From Bacteroidetes bacterium 43-16 (GTDB taxonomy: Bacteria; Bacteroidota; Bacteroidia; Chitinophagales; Chitinophagaceae), in NCBI GenBank assembly GCA_001897525.1, contig MKTB01000020.1, positions 1-64,000 on the forward strand: a stretch of DNA of 64,000 nucleotides, given 5' to 3'. Below, one piece after another: positions 59,258-64,000 of the stretch. The notes beneath the pieces are model-generated. The model did not search any database. It worked only from the letters and a program-made list of their open reading frames with translations, and had not been told where the DNA came from. Made by a program: the position numbers and the translations under genes. Within the stretch, counting starts at the first letter, position 1. Each line of letters starts with the position of its first letter.

Positions 59258-60685
59258 ATGAGATTCAATCAATCCTATAAAATTGCCGGCATTTTAGCCA
59301 TTCCTATACTCTTAAGCTCCTGTGGTGTTGTCACTAAAAAATATCAGCGGGCCCCTGTGGCGCAACATATCCAGGATAGTCTTTACCGGGATGCGTACAC
59401 CACAGATACGACTTCCCTGGCACAGCTGAGCTGGAAAGAGGTCTTTAAAGATCCGAAGCTTCAATATCTTATTGAAGAGGCTTTTGCCAATAACTATGAT
59501 TTTAAAAATACGATCCTGCAGATAGCCCAGGCAGAGGCGGTGTACCGTCAAAGTAAACTGGCCTTCTACCCTACCTTAAGCTTTACGCCGCAGGTGACGT
59601 ATAACCATGCTTCTGCAGAGGCGCTGAACTTCCCGTCTAATGTAAGTATCCGCTTGAATACGACTACGGTGCAACTGGGTTTCGGTACGAACTGGGAGCT
59701 GGATGTATGGGGCAAGCTGGCGAGTGCCAAACGCGGTGCACAGGCTTCCTGGTACCAGACAGAGGCTTCTAAGAAAGCGGTACAGACGGCTTTGGTCTCC
59801 GGTATTGCCAATGCTTATTATACTTTGATGGCGCTGGACCAGCAACTGGAGATCACTTACCAGACCATTACTTTAAGAGAGAAGTCGCTGACTACGATCA
59901 AGGCCCTGAAAGCGGCTGCTGTACTTACGGGTGCTGCAGTGGTGCAGGCCGAAGCGAATCTTTATGCGGCCGAGGTTTCTGTTCCGGACCTGAAAAGGAG
60001 TATCCGCGAGCTGGAAAACAGCCTGAGTAATATGACCGGGAAACCGGGCCATAGTATCCAAAGGGCCAGCCTGTCTGAATATATGATCCAGACTCCTTTA
60101 ACTACGGGTGTCCCGGTGCAACTGCTGCAGAACCGTCCTGATGTGATGGCTGCAGAAATGGGTTATCGCAGGGCTTTTGAGAATACGAATGTAGCCAAGG
60201 CTCAGTTCTACCCTACGATTGCTTTAACCTCCGGTGGTATCGGTATCAGTGCTTTGACGCATAAGAACCTGTTTGCCGGCACTTCCGCGATTTTCTATAA
60301 CCTGGTAGGCGGTATCACGCAGCCTATCTTTAACCGGGGTGCCATCAGGACCAATTATAAGGTTTCTAAACTCCAGCAGGAGCAGGCCCTCAATATTTTC
60401 CAGCAGGCGATCCTTGCTGCCGGGCAGGAGGTAAGTAATGCATTATATGCCTATGAAACCAGCCTGGACAAGCAGACGACCCGCGCCAAGCAAATCGCGG
60501 CTTTAGAAAAAGCAGTTAATTTCAATATGCAATTGCTTGAATATACCAGCACGACAAACTATACAGATGTATTGACCTCAGAGCAAAGCCTGCTGACGGC
60601 AAAGCTTGCGGGTGTGAGTGACCTGCTGCAGCAAAATACAGCTATCATCGAACTGTACCGCGCATTGGGCGGAGGCTGGAAGTAA
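59258..60685 (+). CDS. RND efflux outer membrane channel (TolC/OprM-like) lipoprotein
   Basis: 475 aa. Lipobox LLSSC (Cys22). NodT/OprM family layout with two repeats of helical hairpins and strands: WKEVFKDPKLQYLIEEAFANNYDFKNTILQIAQAEAVYRQSK, LGFGTNWELDVWGKLASAKRGAQASWYQTEASKKAVQTALVSGIANAYYTLMALDQQL, LLQNRPDVMAAEMGYRRAFENTNVAKAQFYPTIALTSGG. It forms the trimeric exit duct. It completes the tetR, adaptor, pump, channel operon and is followed by a terminator. Confidence 0.95.
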   Translation: MRFNQSYKIAGILAIPILLSSCGVVTKKYQRAPVAQHIQDSLYRDAYTTDTTSLAQLSWKEVFKDPKLQYLIEEAFANNYDFKNTILQIAQAEAVYRQSKLAFYPTLSFTPQVTYNHASAEALNFPSNVSIRLNTTTVQLGFGTNWELDVWGKLASAKRGAQASWYQTEASKKAVQTALVSGIANAYYTLMALDQQLEITYQTITLREKSLTTIKALKAAAVLTGAAVVQAEANLYAAEVSVPDLKRSIRELENSLSNMTGKPGHSIQRASLSEYMIQTPLTTGVPVQLLQNRPDVMAAEMGYRRAFENTNVAKAQFYPTIALTSGGIGISALTHKNLFAGTSAIFYNLVGGITQPIFNRGAIRTNYKVSKLQQEQALNIFQQAILAAGQEVSNALYAYETSLDKQTTRAKQIAALEKAVNFNMQLLEYTSTTNYTDVLTSEQSLLTAKLAGVSDLLQQNTAIIELYRALGGGWK

Positions 60686-60713
60686 AATTTTGCCGGAGTA
60701 CTATTAATGATGT

Positions 60714-60749
60714 AAAAAGTCGCCTGTAAATAATTACAGGCGACTTTTT
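60714..60749 (+). terminator. Terminator of the RND operon
   Basis: Perfect 16 bp stem (60714-60729 with 60734-60749, core AGTCGCCTGTAA) with a 4 nt loop and a T-run on the plus strand. The A-run on the left side can also serve the converging minus-strand gene. Confidence 0.92.
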
Positions 60750-60803
60750 GTTATTTATTTGGTCTTTTACCTTAAAGGCTCAAAATGATTAATAATAGAA
60801 CAT

Positions 60804-62735
60804 TTACTTGAGCAGGCTCAGGCTGATCGTGCTTAAGGAGGATTTAATCCTGTGCTCTGTTTCTATATAATCCTTGTATTTAGCTGCCGGGAAAATACCT
60901 TTGTTCTGCTGGAAATTAATGCTCACGGTACATACAGCACCGTTTACAGCTATCGTATAGTCAAAGCTTACGAAATCGTTTTTAAAGCTTGAATTTCCGG
61001 GCCTGGATTCCAGCTTGTAGCCTTCGGGAAGGTTGATCTTATATTCAAGGGCATACCTGGTATCCTGATCAATATTGATCGGTAAGGTACGCTCGCTTCC
61101 GTTATCTATATCTGCCATCAGGTCTAGTCTTAAAGGAATATCGACGGTATAACGTTTACCGGACTCTACACCCAGGTGCTCTGCCAGTATATTCATCTGC
61201 TCTTTGACTTGCGGTATCTTTCCTTTAGTGCTTAAGGTTTCGTAGCTTTCTTTTTCGATCTCGTAACTTTTAAACGGCAGGATCTCCTTTTGCCATTTTT
61301 TTCTTTTGGGTGCCGATTTGGATTTGTAAATATACAGCAGGTCATCCTGCACAATGCCGCTATACAAGGTGTTCCAGGTAATACGGTTACTTTCTTTACC
61401 CGGCTCCAGCCATATCTCTACTTTCCGGTCTATGAAACTTTTCTCTTTATCGTAAGCAGGTGTTTGTGTAAATACACCTCCGTTTTCGGTTAATAAGAGC
61501 GCGGGCCTGTCATAAGTGAAGGTGCCCAGGTAACCGGCAGGAAGGGCCGTGGAAGTGCATTCCAGCCAAATGGTATCATTGGCCAGGGGTACGCACAGGA
61601 TCATGTGATTAAAGCTGTTGTTGACGAATGAGGCTTCTGAGCGCCACAAGGCATTATTACCCGCATTGATCAATACTAAGTGGGACGGGATGCCGATGGC
61701 CTGCAGCATAGCTTTCATGTAATTGGATAAACCTTTACAATCTCCATATCCTACTTTATCTACTTCTTCTGCTTTAAAGGTTTGCCAGCCGGCTATACCA
61801 TATTCATTGGCCACATACCTGCAGTTTTCCTGCAAATGACGGTACAAACGGGCTACTTTTTGATACGTATCCGGGATGGTATCTGTCATCTCTTTCATTT
61901 TCGTAACAGCAATGGCGGATAAGCCATCCCTGTCTTTATTCAGCTCATAGTAGAATCTGCCTAAGGCCTGCCAGCTGTCAGCACTGCCTTTCATACCGGA
62001 TAAAATGAAATTTTGGGCCATCATCCTGATGTAAGGAAATGGTGTACTTGCTCCTGAATTAGCTTCGTAAGCAAATGCCGGGATATCGGTCAGTGTCCAT
62101 ATTTTGTAAACATAGCTGCCCTGGGCAAGATTCTTTTTGGTGGCGCTATCCGGGATATTGTTGAGTTTGAAATTTATGGAATCTGTTTTATAGTAAATCA
62201 AATTTAAAACAGCTCTTTCCACCGCTACTCTTGAATCAGCCTGCGGAAACCAAACGGGTAAATAAGCGCTGGAGTTGGAATTGAGCTCATGCTCAAATTC
62301 AACCGTGTAAGGGTATGCTCTATGCATAAAGTCATAGCTTTTTACTCTTACATCGTCATGAAATGAAATGGAACTGCCAAAAGCAGAGTTGTCCAATATC
62401 TTGTTCTTTAGCAGGCTCTGTATTTGTTTTCCCTCGGCATTGATCAGCCTGCCTTTTATATTACTGATCGTATTGAAAGAACTATAGGTCTCTCTGAAGC
62501 CTGCATATCGGTCTCCCCGGTTATTTAATATGGTGATGGCATATTTATGTACCAGCTGCACTACGCCCATCTCTACTTTCATGAAAGTACTGTCGTAGCG
62601 CACCACGGCATCTGCGTTTAAAGATAATGCAGGGGCTATCTCACTGGCAGGATAACTTATTTTCTGCCCGAAAACTGAATTACTTAAACTCAGCAGGATC
62701 AGTATTGTTGAATAAATTGTTTTATGAATGTGCAT
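60804..62735 (-). CDS. DUF3857 and transglutaminase-like domain protein
   Basis: 643 aa. Signal peptide about 1-24. DUF3857 domain (about 40-200, SYDFMHRAYPYTVEFEHELNSNSSAYLPVWFPQADSRVAVERAVLNL), then a transglutaminase-like domain (about 270-420) with catalytic Cys near 332 in VGYGDCKGLSNYMKAML, His in FNHMILCV and the acidic residue in WLECTSTALPAG, then a C-terminal DUF2569/DUF3858-type beta domain. Probably periplasmic or surface protein-modifying or proteolytic activity; the role is not known. It follows its degenerate relative after 6 bp. Confidence 0.88.
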   Translation of the reverse strand: MHIHKTIYSTILILLSLSNSVFGQKISYPASEIAPALSLNADAVVRYDSTFMKVEMGVVQLVHKYAITILNNRGDRYAGFRETYSSFNTISNIKGRLINAEGKQIQSLLKNKILDNSAFGSSISFHDDVRVKSYDFMHRAYPYTVEFEHELNSNSSAYLPVWFPQADSRVAVERAVLNLIYYKTDSINFKLNNIPDSATKKNLAQGSYVYKIWTLTDIPAFAYEANSGASTPFPYIRMMAQNFILSGMKGSADSWQALGRFYYELNKDRDGLSAIAVTKMKEMTDTIPDTYQKVARLYRHLQENCRYVANEYGIAGWQTFKAEEVDKVGYGDCKGLSNYMKAMLQAIGIPSHLVLINAGNNALWRSEASFVNNSFNHMILCVPLANDTIWLECTSTALPAGYLGTFTYDRPALLLTENGGVFTQTPAYDKEKSFIDRKVEIWLEPGKESNRITWNTLYSGIVQDDLLYIYKSKSAPKRKKWQKEILPFKSYEIEKESYETLSTKGKIPQVKEQMNILAEHLGVESGKRYTVDIPLRLDLMADIDNGSERTLPINIDQDTRYALEYKINLPEGYKLESRPGNSSFKNDFVSFDYTIAVNGAVCTVSINFQQNKGIFPAAKYKDYIETEHRIKSSLSTISLSLLK

Positions 62736-62741
62736 CCTGGT

Positions 62742-64000
62742 CTATTTTCTTTTTACTACAATTTTTTGCGCGTATGTTTTCAGCATTTCATTAAAAAAGT
62801 TCCTCAGGTCCTCTGCTTCCGTTTCCGGGATAGGTGTCGCTGCACTTTCATATTGGTAGTTGATCACAATAGTATTGGTCTTCTCATTGGCGATAACGGT
62901 ATTATTAAAGCTTAATAAAGTAGGACTGCCAAATACTAAGGTCTTCTTTTCCGGTACTTCATCTATCTCAAAATGATCCGGCAATTGCATGAAAAATTTA
63001 AATTTGTTTACCGTAACACAATCAAATTCTACGGGGTGTTTTCGTTTGTTTTTTTCCTTTAAAGGATTCTCGCTAAAGGTCTTGAAAAAATAAGGCTCGA
63101 TCATGATATTACCCACATTCTGTGCCCACTTTAACTCTCCTTCAATGATCAGGCTAAACTTTTTACTCAGGTCTTTACTGTTTTCTACATATATTTTATT
63201 CACTTTAAAACCTTCTATCGTATTGTAATCCCGGCTATTGCCTTTTATTCTATTGATCAGTGCCAGGCTGTCTTTATTCCATTCTTCTCTTATGCCAATT
63301 GCAGAATAGACCCCATATTCCACCTTCACTTTCATCTCGTAATCGGCCGCATCTTTTTTCAGGGGTTTTAAAGAGACCGAGTAGTTATTATTGTCAATAG
63401 CAAGTGCAGGGGTAAGGTTGATGGCACCGCCTTCTTTATTGACGATCCTTGCATAGCCATTATAGTAGCTCAATGGCAGATAGCCAAAGGGCAATGACTT
63501 GCTGGATGCGGAAGCTACATAGGAAACATTTTTGACCACAACACGGCAAACGATATTGCTGAGGTCATCAATATTAAATAATATAGGATCTATTTTTTCA
63601 AAATATTTATTGGACAGTAAAATAATATCACTGGTGAAGCCGGCCCTGAGGTACAATGCCGTTAAGTATTTATTGATACTCATCTCGTTGCCTGCTTTCA
63701 ATTTCGCGATCTGGTCGATCTCCACACCCCTGTTGTTCAGCTTTATCTCGTTCTGCACATGGTAGAAGATCTTTTGAGCGATCTCTATAGAATCCCTGGT
63801 ATCCCCAATGATTGACTTTAGGGTCTGGTCCAAAAACTGGTTTTTTTGAAATACCATGTTGAACGTTTTATCATACCATACCTCTTTATTGAACTTTTCC
63901 CAGTTCTCTACTATAGGATAATAATAGCCATTCCCGGCATAACCATTGTAAAATATTTTCACCCGCTCTTTGTATATTTTTTCATTATACAAGAAGCTTT
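62742..64000 (-). CDS. Partial DUF3857/transglutaminase-like protein lacking the catalytic Cys
   Basis: The 5' end lies beyond the right edge; the frame is open to 64000 and no start codon is needed inside the window. The visible part aligns with the downstream gene: YHVQNEIKLNNRGVEIDQIAKLKAGNEMSINKYLTALYLRAGFTSDIIL corresponds to the segment where the 643 aa protein has GDCKGLSNYMKAMLQAIGIPSHLVL, and the Cys position here is Glu or Met. The beta-rich C-terminal part is also shared. It is therefore expected not to be a working transglutaminase. It is probably co-transcribed with the 643 aa gene, as a pair. Confidence 0.75.
   Translation of the reverse strand, partial: SFLYNEKIYKERVKIFYNGYAGNGYYYPIVENWEKFNKEVWYDKTFNMVFQKNQFLDQTLKSIIGDTRDSIEIAQKIFYHVQNEIKLNNRGVEIDQIAKLKAGNEMSINKYLTALYLRAGFTSDIILLSNKYFEKIDPILFNIDDLSNIVCRVVVKNVSYVASASSKSLPFGYLPLSYYNGYARIVNKEGGAINLTPALAIDNNNYSVSLKPLKKDAADYEMKVKVEYGVYSAIGIREEWNKDSLALINRIKGNSRDYNTIEGFKVNKIYVENSKDLSKKFSLIIEGELKWAQNVGNIMIEPYFFKTFSENPLKEKNKRKHPVEFDCVTVNKFKFFMQLPDHFEIDEVPEKKTLVFGSPTLLSFNNTVIANEKTNTIVINYQYESAATPIPETEAEDLRNFFNEMLKTYAQKIVVKRK

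Noticed and set aside
1-64000. tRNA, rRNA, tmRNA or prophage in the window
   Set aside because: Intergenic gaps were read for cloverleaf-like and conserved RNA sequences; none was found apart from the cobalamin riboswitch, and no integrase or phage genes are present.

Overview
The window is a 64 kb piece of a Bacteroidota chromosome with moderate GC, most likely from the Chitinophagales or a nearby order (inferred from gene content, not from a database search). Three lines of evidence support this. Secreted proteins end in type IX secretion (T9SS) sorting domains. The window also carries Bacteroidota-typical families: fused SecDF, DUF4249, DUF4465, DUF5074, DUF6150, DUF2027-Smr, the BT_3928/DUF1599/DUF1015 cluster and an SDR-type threonine dehydrogenase. 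Finally, several genes are preceded by the Bacteroidota promoter pattern (TTTG or TTG, then TAnnTTTG). No rRNA, tRNA, CRISPR array, prophage or complete insertion sequence was found. The window is mostly housekeeping and core-accessory chromosome.

Layout. 0-7 kb: small single genes (DoxD-DoxA fusion, a secreted NTF2-like/serine hydrolase followed by a duplicated fragment of its own 3' end, a VOC protein, DUF2071, and a MerR regulator divergent from an alpha/beta hydrolase). 6.8-16 kb: DUF2027-Smr, SecDF, a block of three hairpin terminators, then a minus-strand operon of histidine kinase, heptose-7-phosphate kinase, PfkB kinase and pyruvate kinase. 16-21 kb: an arginine-deiminase-like protein plus CtlX (arginine to citrulline to ornithine), recN and DUF2750. 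20.8-25.5 kb: a minus-strand set of GNAT-like protein, methyltransferase, 7TMR-DISM histidine kinase and output-less response regulator, with a palindromic promoter region upstream. 25.5-29.4 kb: two secreted adhesin-like proteins divergent from an XRE regulator. 29.7-34.4 kb: an outer-membrane barrel, anmK, and a cobalamin riboswitch driving a DUF4465/T9SS protein, then two small secreted proteins, one made of WKSDA repeats (DUF6150). 34.4-41 kb: BT_3928, DUF1599, DUF1015, Omp85-like, DUF5074 lipoprotein and glutathione peroxidase on the minus strand. 41-47.6 kb: membrane proteins, ispD, a lone CoA-transferase B subunit, a cluster of palindromic repeats, threonine dehydrogenase and carA. 47.8-54 kb: a plus-strand run of lytic transglycosylase, thioredoxin-like protein, rRNA methyltransferase, DUF4249, deoC, SPOR protein and M20 peptidase, with a convergent methyltransferase. 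54-60.7 kb: a complete TetR-regulated RND efflux operon with a clear operator. 60.8-64 kb: two adjacent DUF3857/transglutaminase-like proteins, of which the one cut by the window edge appears to lack the catalytic cysteine.

The items most worth following up are: the GNAT/methyltransferase/7TMR-kinase/response-regulator set (a candidate small-molecule signalling unit); the riboswitch-controlled DUF4465 protein and its possible link to the DUF5074 propeller 8 kb away; the DUF6150 six-repeat protein; the catalytically degenerate transglutaminase pair; the duplicated gene tail at 3.1-3.4 kb; and the palindromic repeat cluster at 45.1-45.35 kb.
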